Part shown: one piece after another, positions 18,532-28,200 of the stretch
Numbering within the stretch: position 1 is the stretch's first letter
Layout: each line of letters begins with the position of its first letter
Source: Prolixibacteraceae bacterium UBA6029
GTDB lineage: Bacteria > Bacteroidota > Bacteroidia > Bacteroidales > Prolixibacteraceae
Length of the DNA: 64,000 bases
Assembly (NCBI GenBank): GCA_002429385.1
Contig: DIZL01000012.1
Span: 67,132 to 131,131, forward strand
Reading direction: 5' to 3'
Program-made: the position numbers and the translations under genes
The notes under the pieces: generated by a model
Told to the model about the DNA's origin: nothing
What the model saw: the letters and a program-made list of their open reading frames with translations, nothing else
The model's database searches: none

Positions 18532-19572
18532 ATGAGTACTCCTGCAATCTTCATGCAACGTTGCCTCGAACTGGCATTATTGGGAATGGGCGATACCGCC
18601 CCAAATCCGATGGTCGGCTGCGTAATCGTGTGCAATGGCGTCATCATCGGAGAAGGCTATCATGAGAAGTATGGAGGACCCCATGCCGAAGTAAATGCTA
18701 TCAACTCAGTCAGGACTGCTGAATTACTCGCTCAGTCAACCTTATACGTTTCGCTCGAACCCTGCGCACATTACGGGAAAACTCCTCCCTGCGCTGACCT
18801 GATTATCGCAAACCGTATACCTCGGGTGGTGATCGGAACGGTTGATCCGTTTGCAACCATTGCAGGGAAAGGCATTGAAAGGATGCAAAAAGCAGGGATA
18901 GAAGTTGAGGTTGGGTTACTCGAAGCAGAATGCCGTCAGGGAAACCGTCGGTTTTTTACCTTTCATGAGAAAAAACGACCCTATATCCTGTTGAAATGGG
19001 CACAGACCCTTGATGGGTTTATTGATACCGACCGCTCCGAAACACTGCATCCGATCTGGATCACAAATGCGCTGTCAAAAAGGCTGGTGCACAAACAGCG
19101 TTCTGAAGAATCGGCTATTCTGATTGGAACAAATACAGCGAAGTATGATAATCCGGCGCTTACAGTGCGCGAGTGGACTGGCAATCAGCCCATCCGAATG
19201 GTGATTGACCGAACCGGACGACTGGATTCAACCCTGCACCTGTTCGACCACAAGACACTTACATGGGTCTTTACAGGAATAGAAAAGCCTGATTCGAAAA
19301 ACCTCAAATACATTACACTTGATTTTGACCGCAACATTCTGCCCCAATTACTTTCAGAACTCTACAGTCACGACATTCTATCTGTTATCGTGGAGGGCGG
19401 TAGTGAATTGCTGAACAGCTTCCTGGAATCTGATTTATGGGATGAAGCTTTTGTATATACCGGGAACCAATTCTTCGGAAAAGGTGTTGCCGCCCCAAAT
19501 ATCTCAGGGGATACTCTGGCTATTGAAATGCTGGACGATTGCAGGCTGCATGTGATCAGGAATAAGGTCTGA
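18532..19572 (+). CDS. ribD: Bifunctional riboflavin biosynthesis deaminase/reductase
   Basis: This 346-residue cytoplasmic enzyme carries out the deaminase and reductase steps of riboflavin synthesis. The N-terminal deaminase domain has the zinc site HAE (52-54), C78 in PCAHYG and C87 in PPCADL. The C-terminal half (from about 145) is the NADPH-dependent reductase domain, with LKWAQTLDG and a glycine-rich IVEGGSELLNSF. Start chosen at ATG 18532 (MSTPAIFMQRCLELAL) over TTG 18499, supported by the -7 element between them. No other rib gene lies nearby. Confidence 0.95.
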   Translation: MSTPAIFMQRCLELALLGMGDTAPNPMVGCVIVCNGVIIGEGYHEKYGGPHAEVNAINSVRTAELLAQSTLYVSLEPCAHYGKTPPCADLIIANRIPRVVIGTVDPFATIAGKGIERMQKAGIEVEVGLLEAECRQGNRRFFTFHEKKRPYILLKWAQTLDGFIDTDRSETLHPIWITNALSKRLVHKQRSEESAILIGTNTAKYDNPALTVREWTGNQPIRMVIDRTGRLDSTLHLFDHKTLTWVFTGIEKPDSKNLKYITLDFDRNILPQLLSELYSHDILSVIVEGGSELLNSFLESDLWDEAFVYTGNQFFGKGVAAPNISGDTLAIEMLDDCRLHVIRNKV

Positions 19573-19631
19573 ACAAAGTCTGAACAAGATTTAAAAGATT
19601 AGAAGATGCACAGGATTATATGTCCCTATGT

Positions 19632-19838
19632 TCAATACTTCTTATGAACTAACGATTCATAATATGCTTTGGCTTCTGCAACTGAAAGAGTATCGTTGGT
19701 GTCATTCTCAGAGATAAATTGTCCAAGAGCATAGTCTTCCAGTAATTGCTCTATTTTTTCAAATGTTTGAATGTCAATCTGCACAGCTACCGGACGTTTC
19801 TTGCTGTCCGTTATGTAGGTTTTCCTTATTTCCAACAT
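19632..19838 (-). CDS. Small antitoxin-like protein, no partner toxin
   Basis: This 68-residue protein opens MLEIRKTYITDSKKRPVAVQ and continues with a helical FEKIEQLLEDYAL segment. That layout is seen in small Phd/RelB-like antitoxins that pair with RelE/ParE-type toxins. No toxin gene is found next to it: 59 bases lie between it and ribD, and the 199 bases upstream hold no ORF. It may be an orphan antitoxin left after toxin loss. Family assignment is from overall appearance only. Confidence 0.6.
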   Translation of the reverse strand: MLEIRKTYITDSKKRPVAVQIDIQTFEKIEQLLEDYALGQFISENDTNDTLSVAEAKAYYESLVHKKY

Positions 19839-20037
19839 ACTACTGAATTTTCTATAAAGGTAAAATATTCATCCCACATTGCGAAATATTTGTAGAGGCT
19901 CTATTCCTCAATCTTGTAAATCTCTTAATCCAATAAATCCTGTTCAGACTTCCTTTTAATCGTGTTCACATTTCCCTCTTGTTTTTAATAATATTTTTCA
20001 TGATATTTAGTGTCAATAAATGCATTAGGGAAAACAC

Positions 20038-21501
20038 ATGGAAATATTGAATAGCATATGGAAATCACTGCCAGGTCTTATCGGTATCCTCTACCTGTTA
20101 ACGGTAGTTTTTATTGCCATTCTGATCATCCTTGAAAACCGCAATCCGGTGAAGACCATCAGCTGGATTCTTGTTCTCGTGCTGCTTCCCCTCATCGGTA
20201 TTGTGTTTTATCTGTTCTTCGGGCAGGAATACCGCAAATCGAAGATGTATTCACGGAAGGGATTGAAGGATCTTGAAAAGCTTCGTAACATGACCCTTGA
20301 ACAGCTGGATAACCTTCCGGAGAACCATTTTCAGATCAATAGCCGCCTTTATTCCAAGAAACGGTTGATGAACCTGATGCTTTCAAATTCGAATGCTATT
20401 CTGACCAATAACAACGAGATACAGGTTTTGCGCAATGGTGAGGAAACTTTTCCGGAGATCTTCAAGACCATTGAATCGGCCAAACACCATATACACCTGG
20501 AATATTATATTATCGAAGATGACAGGATCGGGAATCACCTGCGTGAACTGCTTATCCGTAAGGCCCGTGAAGGTGTTGAAGTTCGGTTGATATACGATGA
20601 TGTGGGCAGCTGGGAACTGAAGCGGAAGTTCATACGTTCCATGTCAGATGCCGGGATAAAGGTGGATTGTTTCATGAGAGTTCGCTTTCCGATGCTTACT
20701 TCGAAGGTTAATTACCGTAATCACCGGAAGATACTTGTGGTTGACGGAGAGACGGCCTTTGTTGGCGGACTGAATTTTGCCGACCGCTATCGCGATGGGG
20801 TTCCGGGTATTGGCCTCTGGCGCGACACTCACCTGAAGGTAGTGGGCGGAGGCGCCACAGCACTCCACATCATCTTTATGGCCGACTGGTATTTTGTATC
20901 CAAGGAGATTTTAAAAGGAGATCAGTATTTCAAACCCTTTGAATCAGGAAATGGCAAATTGGTACAGATGACTGCAAGTGGCCCGGATTCAGATTGGGAA
21001 AGCATTAGTCAGGCCTATTTTACTGCAATTGCCTCGGCAACCAACTTTGTTTATATCTCAACTCCTTACCTTATGCCGACCCCGGACATTATGACTGCAT
21101 TGAAGACTTCAGCGCTGGGGGGAATCGATGTCCGCATTATTGTTCCCGGATTGTCGGATGCCATTACTCCTAAATGGGGAACAAATTCGTATATTGAAGA
21201 ATTGCTTGAGGCTGGGGTCAAAGTGTATTTCTACAGGGCAGGTTTTATACATAGCAAAGTAATTGTGGTGGATGGTATCTTTTCTTCGGTAGGTACCGCC
21301 AACCTGGACTTCCGTAGCCTGGAAACCAATTTTGAAGTAAACGCTATGATCTATGATGAGGAAATCGCTGAAGTCCTTGCCTCCCAGTTTTTGGATGACC
21401 AGGATAAGAGTGAGCTGATCATTCTGGAAGAATGGATTAAACGTCCGAGAATCAATAAAATTAAAGAGTCCTTCTCCCGACTGTTAAGCCCCATGCTCTA
21501 G
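20038..21501 (+). CDS. cls: Cardiolipin synthase (phospholipase D family)
   Basis: This 487-residue inner-membrane enzyme makes cardiolipin from two phosphatidylglycerol molecules. Residues 10-32 and 40-60 are two membrane segments, as in bacterial Cls. Two HxKx4D motifs are intact: H229, K231 and D236 in NHRKILVVDG, and H405, K407 and D412 in HSKVIVVDG. Length and motif spacing are normal. The ATG at 20038 starts MEILNSIWKSLPG. It stands alone, flanked by two small antitoxin-like genes. Confidence 0.95.
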   Translation: MEILNSIWKSLPGLIGILYLLTVVFIAILIILENRNPVKTISWILVLVLLPLIGIVFYLFFGQEYRKSKMYSRKGLKDLEKLRNMTLEQLDNLPENHFQINSRLYSKKRLMNLMLSNSNAILTNNNEIQVLRNGEETFPEIFKTIESAKHHIHLEYYIIEDDRIGNHLRELLIRKAREGVEVRLIYDDVGSWELKRKFIRSMSDAGIKVDCFMRVRFPMLTSKVNYRNHRKILVVDGETAFVGGLNFADRYRDGVPGIGLWRDTHLKVVGGGATALHIIFMADWYFVSKEILKGDQYFKPFESGNGKLVQMTASGPDSDWESISQAYFTAIASATNFVYISTPYLMPTPDIMTALKTSALGGIDVRIIVPGLSDAITPKWGTNSYIEELLEAGVKVYFYRAGFIHSKVIVVDGIFSSVGTANLDFRSLETNFEVNAMIYDEEIAEVLASQFLDDQDKSELIILEEWIKRPRINKIKESFSRLLSPML

Positions 21502-21593
21502 ATAGTTTTTCCTATTTCAATTATTTTTTAAGAGATATATAACTGATAATTTATTGCCTTGCAGCAGATTACAGATTATAAATATTGAAGGAA

Positions 21594-21812
21594 ATGAATA
21601 AGATTCAATTGGAGGAACTTCATAAACTACCTATGAAAGCCAAAATCAAGGTGGTCCAATCGCTGTGGGATGACATTGCAAAGGAGCAAGCTCAGGGATC
21701 CCTTCCGCCTGAGCATAAAAAGATCCTGAAAGAAAGACTGAAAACAATAAATGAAGGAAATTCATCTTTTACCTTCTGGGAGGAAGTACAGAAAAGATAT
21801 TTGAAAGAATAA
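21594..21812 (+). CDS. Putative addiction-module antitoxin (TIGR02574-like), no partner toxin
   Basis: This is a 72-residue helical protein. LPMKAKIKVVQSLWDDIAKE and LKERLKTINEG followed by FTFWEEVQKR resemble the addiction-module component family, which usually sits before a RelE/ParE toxin. The 3-prime side instead reaches a terminator hairpin 30 bases after its stop, so no toxin follows. The ATG at 21594 is preferred over TTG at 21585. It is the second toxinless antitoxin-like gene flanking cls. Confidence 0.65.
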   Translation: MNKIQLEELHKLPMKAKIKVVQSLWDDIAKEQAQGSLPPEHKKILKERLKTINEGNSSFTFWEEVQKRYLKE

Positions 21813-21841
21813 TGAAGTTTACTAATTCTATTTTAATAAAT

Positions 21842-21870
21842 CGCCCTGCAATCGTAAGGATTACAGGGCG
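21842..21870. terminator. Bidirectional terminator hairpin
   Basis: CGCCCTGCAATC and GATTACAGGGCG pair over 12 bases with one mismatch around a short loop. It separates the convergent antitoxin-like gene and the beta-eliminating lyase gene. The T-run is weak on the plus strand. Confidence 0.7.
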
Positions 21871-21906
21871 AAACTATTTTAAGTGGTCAATTGCTTTATA
21901 CGTAGA

Positions 21907-23373
21907 TTATAAGCTTTCCCCAAAATCCTCACGGAACTTAGCTACAAGTTTATCTACCCAATCACCGATCGGTTTCAGCTTGCCTACAAAGAAACGAAGT
22001 ACAGGTGGTTCTTCGGTCCATTCCAATCCGCCAACGAGATGACGGTTGTCGTAAAGCCATTGAATACGGTCTTCGGCATACTTGACTTGCGATAGCGTAA
22101 ATACCCTGCGCGGGAAAGCCAGACGAAGCAATTCCACATCGGCCAAAATATCATTACCGTTTTCATCCCGGACACTTGAAATCGTACCGCGCTCCATGCC
22201 GCGAATTCCTGAAGCAATATACAGAGCAGTAGCAAGGGCGCCTGCAGGGTATTGTCCCTGAGGAACATGTGACAGGAAATCTTTTGCATCCAGGTGGCAT
22301 CCCAAGCCTCCGGAAGGGGTAATTACCGGAATACCTTTTTTATCCAATGCATCAACCAGGTATTTTATAAAGGTTGGCGAATGACTTATGACGTTGAAAT
22401 CAAGTGTTTCGTTCAAACCGACAGCCATTGCTTCGATTTCGCGGACGCTCATACCTCCGTAGGTAAGGAAACCTTCGTAAAGTGGAACCCAGTCACGCAT
22501 TTGCATGTAAATATCATGGTTGTTGGTACAAATACCTCCGCCACGTGTACAGCTAACCTTGCGGCCCGAGAAGTACGAGAAGTCGGTATAACTCATCATC
22601 TCGTGCAAAATAGATTGAATTGTTTTATCCAGATATCCTTCTTCTTTAGTTTTAATGAAATAGAGGTTCTCGTTGATTAAACTGGTGTCCATCAACAACT
22701 TTATTTTATGCGCTTTGGCGATTGCCGAAACCTCCCTCAGGTTCGCCATCGAAAATGGCTGTCCGCCAATAAGGTTGGTCCCTGCCTCAAAACGAATGTA
22801 GGCTACGTTTTCTGCCCCCCATTTTTCGATGACCTTATTCAGCTTATTGATGTCCATATTCCCTTTGAACGGGAAATCGCTCTTAATCTTCAGCGCTTCG
22901 TCAGTATAAATTTCTTCCACGGCGCTGCCTATCATTTCGATATGGGCCTTCGTGGTCGTGAAATGGTAATTCATCGGAACAACAGTACCCGGTTTGCAGA
23001 ACGTCTTGGCAATAATGTGTTCTGCCGCACGCCCTTGGTGTACCGGAAGAAAATATTTCTGGTTGAATACTTCGTTGATGGCCTTTTCAAGCTTGGTATA
23101 ACTGGCCGACCCTGCATACGAATCGTCGGCAAGGCTCATGGCAGCGATCTGGTTGTCGCTCATGGCATTGGTGCCCGAGTCTGTAAGCATATCAAGGAAG
23201 ACATCTTTGTTTTGAAGGAGGAAGGTATTGAAGCCTGCTCCAAAAATTGCTTCCTTGCGTTCTTCGATGGGTAGAAGGTTTAGTTTCTGAACCACTCGCA
23301 CTTTGTGCATTTCAAGTGGAGTCGTATCACCACTGTAAAATTTGACGGTTTTCAATTTCTCAAAATTCTCCAT
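21907..23373 (-). CDS. Tyrosine phenol-lyase/tryptophanase family PLP enzyme
   Basis: This 488-residue cytoplasmic PLP enzyme beta-eliminates an aromatic amino acid to pyruvate, ammonia and indole or phenol. K272 in SGRKVSC is the expected PLP lysine. Family segments include PVHQGRAAEHI, HFTTTKAHIE, YGGMSVREIEAMAVGL and GIRGMERG, and the last is closer to tyrosine phenol-lyase than to tryptophanase. The SGRK motif differs from the SGKK or SAKK usual in the two classical enzymes. Bacteroidota homologues are usually annotated tryptophanase, but which ring is used is uncertain. No tnaB permease or leader peptide is visible, and an 866-base gene-free stretch lies upstream. Confidence 0.88.
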   Translation of the reverse strand: MENFEKLKTVKFYSGDTTPLEMHKVRVVQKLNLLPIEERKEAIFGAGFNTFLLQNKDVFLDMLTDSGTNAMSDNQIAAMSLADDSYAGSASYTKLEKAINEVFNQKYFLPVHQGRAAEHIIAKTFCKPGTVVPMNYHFTTTKAHIEMIGSAVEEIYTDEALKIKSDFPFKGNMDINKLNKVIEKWGAENVAYIRFEAGTNLIGGQPFSMANLREVSAIAKAHKIKLLMDTSLINENLYFIKTKEEGYLDKTIQSILHEMMSYTDFSYFSGRKVSCTRGGGICTNNHDIYMQMRDWVPLYEGFLTYGGMSVREIEAMAVGLNETLDFNVISHSPTFIKYLVDALDKKGIPVITPSGGLGCHLDAKDFLSHVPQGQYPAGALATALYIASGIRGMERGTISSVRDENGNDILADVELLRLAFPRRVFTLSQVKYAEDRIQWLYDNRHLVGGLEWTEEPPVLRFFVGKLKPIGDWVDKLVAKFREDFGESL

Positions 23374-24239
23374 AAGTTAAATCTAATTGGTTTTTTCTTT
23401 GCTTTAAATTCCAGTCCTTTAAATTAAGAGGATGACGAATCTGAAATCAGGATCATTCTTAATCTGATATCGGGACTGCGAGTTTACAAAAAATAATATT
23501 CAATAAAAACAATCCTGATTGATATAAATTGTAAATATTTACTCTGTATTGATTTTATTTTGTGGTGAATAACTTTAAAATATCTCCGGTATATCAATAT
23601 TGCCGATGGAATATTCAGGTGTTTCATTTTATCCTGAAAAGTTTAACCACTGTATGCCCATCCAAACTGTTTCTTCGCGAAAAGGCCATCTCCTGAAGTG
23701 ACCGTTCAGCGCAACGCTGCTGTATATCGGGTCGGGTTTGAGAGGGGTTCGGGAGGGGTTCTCCTCTTATCATCTGTGTTCTATCTGTGTTGTATCTGTG
23801 TGTATAGGATCATTTAAATACAGATAGAATTCAATCAGAAATCAAATTATACGACGCAAATACGACGCAATCCCTACCCGGGTACCTTCCGGGTATAGTG
23901 AAAACAAAATAAATGTGTTCCTGAAAGACAAGTTAACGGATAGATAATCTCTGAACGGAGTTGATGAGTTCATTTCTGAATCGATGCCTCAGAATCTGGC
24001 ATGAGCTCTTTCGAAGGTTAAAGATACAAAATTTGGAATAAAAATACTACAATTCAGATTGGGTTTTACGGATTGGACTGAGTGAAGAAATCAATGCATG
24101 TTAAACGCGGTTTCCCGAAGGCCATGTTGACGAATCAGCAAAGATTCAAAGAACTTTAGTATATTGGGACTCTATTTTCACAAATAACTTAACGAAGTAT
24201 TTTTCTTATATTTAATGCCTGAATCTAATCCTAAACATC
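23374..24239. other. Gene-free region with dispersed repeat copy B
   Basis: No coding sequence is supported. It contains the divergent upstream regions of the lyase and esterase genes and the inverted dispersed element copy B. The rest is A+T-rich without a clear promoter. Confidence 0.7.
23696..23894 (-). repeat. Dispersed intergenic element, copy B (inverted)
   Basis: On the minus strand this reads CCCGGAAGGT, GCGTCGTATTT then GCGTCGTATAA, TTGATT, a triple 11-bp unit of the type ACACAGATAGA, AGGAGAACCCCT and finally GGTCACTT. The shared order with copies A and C is complete. The end GGGTCGGGTTTG on the plus strand repeats near the opposite end of copy A, a sign of imperfect terminal inverted repeats. 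Confidence 0.85.
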
Positions 24240-25109
24240 ATGCATACATACTTTTACCGACTGCTGATTATTGCCCTGATATTCCCCTTATCCGCTCTGG
24301 CACAGCCTGAGCCGGAAGTGATCCACCTGTGGAAGAACGGCGCCCCGGGATTCGAAAACCGGAAGGACCTGCCTGAGAAGGCTCAGGATTATTGGGTACG
24401 AAACATCAATAATCCATCGGTAACAGTGTTTCTGCCTTCGAAGGAAAAAGCCAATGGTTGTGCGGTAATTGTAGCTCCTGGCGGAGGTTTCCGTGAGTTG
24501 GTTTACGATGCGGAGGGTATACAGGCTGCCGCATTTCTCAACTCCATTGGTGTTGCTGCATTCGTTTTAAAATATCGCCTGCCGGGGGAGGAAAATTCAC
24601 CCTATTCGTTGGAGAATGTCAGGCAGGATGCCTATCGGGCTATCCGGCTCGTTCGAAGTCGTTCGGGTGAATTTCACGTCGATCCCAATCGCATTGGCAT
24701 GCTGGGGTTTTCAGCGGGGGGCGCGGTGGTGATGATGGTGGCCTTCGATAAAGGGGATGGCGATCCCAAGGCTCCCGACCCGGTTGACCGTATCAATGGA
24801 CGACCTGATTTCCAGGCGATGGTTTATCCCGGGGGCAAGGCTCCTGAGAAGATATCCCCGGATACCCCGCCTGCGTTCCTGATCTGCGCCAATGATGACG
24901 AGTATGGCTGCGACAAAGTAACCATGGAGCTTCTCCAAAAATTCCGGGATGCGAAGGTTCCGGTAGAAGCTATTTTGTTATCCAAAGGGAAACACGCCTT
25001 CAATATGGGCAACCGGTCAGCGCTGAAGACGATCAATACCTGGCCACAACGAATGGCCGATTGGCTTGACGATAGCGGATTCCTTAACACGAAAAGTTTG
25101 CAAAACTGA
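24240..25109 (+). CDS. Secreted alpha/beta-hydrolase, acetyl xylan esterase-like
   Basis: This 289-residue secreted protein (signal peptide about 1-21, PLSALAQ) has an alpha/beta-hydrolase fold of the carbohydrate-esterase kind. An APGGGF oxyanion segment is followed by the nucleophile elbow GFSAGG, a candidate acid in CANDDEYG and the histidine in GKHAFNMG. Relatives release acetyl groups from xylan or other glycans. It stands 155 bases before the propeller sensor kinase on the same strand, which suggests that the kinase may respond to a glycan this enzyme helps to trim. Confidence 0.85.
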   Translation: MHTYFYRLLIIALIFPLSALAQPEPEVIHLWKNGAPGFENRKDLPEKAQDYWVRNINNPSVTVFLPSKEKANGCAVIVAPGGGFRELVYDAEGIQAAAFLNSIGVAAFVLKYRLPGEENSPYSLENVRQDAYRAIRLVRSRSGEFHVDPNRIGMLGFSAGGAVVMMVAFDKGDGDPKAPDPVDRINGRPDFQAMVYPGGKAPEKISPDTPPAFLICANDDEYGCDKVTMELLQKFRDAKVPVEAILLSKGKHAFNMGNRSALKTINTWPQRMADWLDDSGFLNTKSLQN

Positions 25110-25264
25110 ATTGGTACAACAGCGTTTAATGTCAATATTCGAGCTGAAATTCAGTAATTTAGGTTGAAATTAAAATCGATAGTTTTCATCATATAATATA
25201 TTTATATTTAAAAATAATTGTTAGATTCGCACCCTATTTAACAGACCTGTGTATTAGCCACATT

Positions 25265-28200
25265 ATGAAAGGATTGAATATTCTCAATCGTTTAATGATA
25301 TCCTTTTCCCTTACTATGATGATGGGCAGCATAGCCTATGGTCAAAAGCCAAATCTTGAGTTTAAGCCTTTTAATCCTCTTGACGACATAACCAGCAGTA
25401 AAATCAGCGTAATGATTGAAGACTCGTTGGGTTATATGTGGATTGGAACCGAAGAAGGTTTGTTCCGGTTCGATGGTCAGACAATATTTCCCTATATGAT
25501 GGATGTTAATAATCCCAAATCATTGCCTTCAAACGGGATCAATAATTTAGTTCTGGATCGCGAAAATAATCTTTGGGTCGGGACAAAGGAGGGGATACGC
25601 AAATACAACCGGGAATATGATTCATTTACAAGACTTCCCGACAAGAGTAAAAGAAAATCCTTTGATAACGTATTTGTAAAGGTTTTTACATTCGATAAAA
25701 CCGGGAAACTCTTCGTTGCCTATAATCAAATCATATACTCTTATAATCAATTGGAAGGTCAATTTGAACAGGTGGTGAAAGTGGATCAGGGGGATATCAG
25801 TGCCCTGATTTTCGATGATCAGAACAATTTATGGATCGGCAATTTATCAAACGGAGGCTTGTTCTGTTTTGAGCAGAAGACCAGAAAGCTCATCCCTTTT
25901 CGGCACGATCCTTTAAACAGCCAATCGATATCAATTAATGAAATAAAAAACCTGGGCATAACCGGACAAACCCTTTGGATGGGGACCCTGGGGAAAGGGA
26001 TTGACGCCTACGACCTTACAACAAAAACGTTTAAGCATTACCTGTTTCCGAAGAATCTGGATAACTATATCAATTCGATTTGTGTCAGTAGTGACGAGAA
26101 AGTATGGTTCTGCTCCCTGATCGGGTTAAAACTTTTTAACCCGGCCAGTGATAGTTTTTATGAGTACAGTAGGAATGATGATAGTCCTTACGCAGTAGGA
26201 AAAAGTATACAAAGAGTTTATGAAGATCGTGCAGGAAATATATGGAATATTAATATGTTTGGGGGGATAAGGCTGGCCAGAGAAAATCTACCCTTTAAAC
26301 ACATTGGCGGAAATGCAGATCGATTCTGGGCGAGTTCTGAAAAACTTCCCTCCACGATGGTAAATGACGGGATGGGTCAATTTTGGATCGGTAAACATTC
26401 GTTTGGCATTGATATTTATAATTGGAAGAAACGCACCACGATCCTCTTAAGGCATGATGAGAAAAATCCGAGGAGTATCCCTGACGGAATAGTTTTTTCG
26501 ATCTTCCACGATTCAAAAAATCAGATGTGGATTGGAAGTTATTTAGGAGGTCTTCAGAAATATAACCCTAAGACAAAGGATTTTGATTCGTACCGGCATG
26601 ACCCGGCCAGTTCGCTTTCAATTGCCGGTAATGATGTCCGTTCTATTGCTGAAGATACAAACGGGGATTTATGGCTGGCCACTAATCGGGAGGGAGTCGA
26701 CCGGTTTGACATCAGCGAAAATGTATTCTATCATTACAATAAGAAAAACAATTATCTCGATGACCAATATACCGTACAGGTTTTCATAGATTCACGGGGG
26801 AACTTATGGGTTGCGACCATCTGGGGCCTGGCTTTTCTTCAGAAAGGCGGACAGGTATTTAAAAATTACCACTATGACAAACATGACACAACAACCATCA
26901 GCAACAATGAGATAAAGGTGGTTTACGAAGACAAGCTGAAGAATATCTGGGTTGGTACAAATAACGGGCTCAACAAATTCAATTATGAGACAGAAAAATT
27001 CGTGCGCTATTCGACAGGACTTAAAAACAAACATATTGCGAGCATCCTAAGCGACAAGCATAATAACATCTGGGTATCAACCGGCACCAATTTAGCCATG
27101 CTCAATCAGGCGACCTCGCGGTTTATCAATTACGATCAAAACAATGGGATCATGTCCAATGAATTCTATGACCGGTTGAGCTGTACTGATTCTATTGGTA
27201 ATTTGTTTTTTGGAGGATCAGATGGATATGATTATTTTAATCCGGACAGTTTAAAGGCAGAGGATAGAAAACCAAAAGTGGTGCTGTCGGATTTCAAACT
27301 TTTCAATAAAAGTATAACGTGTTTGAGGGACAGTGCGATTATTGACAGGAATATCAGTTTCGCGAAACAGATTTTTATTGATTACTTTCAAAACTCCCTT
27401 ACCTTTTCTTATCAGGCGATAAACCTTACTGAAGCAAACACTATTGAATATGCCTATAAGCTGGATGGGTTCGATAAAAATTGGGTGAATGCAGGAAAGG
27501 AAAGATCGGCCAATTATACCAACCTGAATCCTGATACATATACCTTTAGGGTGAAAGCCAGATATGAGAACGGCGAATGGAGCACCAACGAAACAACCAT
27601 TCAGTTACATGTACTACCGGCCTGGTGGATGACCATATGGTTTAAAATTCTGTTGGGACTGATAATCTTAACTTCACCTCTCGCTTATGTCACATTAAGG
27701 ATCAAACGTTTGCGCCAGCAAAGGGAAAAGTTGGAGGTACTGGTTGAAGAGCGTACGAATGAAATTATCCGCAAGAATGAATTACTGAGCTCACAGGCCC
27801 TGACTTTGGAGGAAAATAACGAGCAGCTTAAAAACTTAAACTCTACCAAGAACAAGCTTTTCTCGATCATATCACACGATCTGCGCAGTCCGTTTCATAT
27901 TATTCTCGGATTTCAAAATTTGCTTGTTCGCAAATACACTGAGTTTTCGGATTACGAGCGTATGAAGATGATTAAGCAATTGAATTCGACCTCTAACCAG
28001 GTTTATTATTTACTGGAAAATCTGCTGAACTGGGCCAAGATTCAGACCAGCAGTATTAAACATACTCCGGTCCGGTTTAATCTTAAAGATGTCATCCTGC
28101 GTAAATCGGATTTGTACTGGGATATTGCTGAGGTAAAGGGCATACAGATTAACCAGGAGATACCGGAGGAGCTCTTTGCCTATGCAGATGTGGCATTGCT

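Noticed and set aside
21812..22042. 76-codon ORF directly after the second antitoxin-like gene, considered as its toxin
   Set aside because: It runs through the terminator hairpin and antisense to the lyase; no RelE/ParE features.
22708..23274. 188-codon plus-strand ORF inside the lyase gene
   Set aside because: Antisense shadow of a conserved PLP enzyme, no family features.
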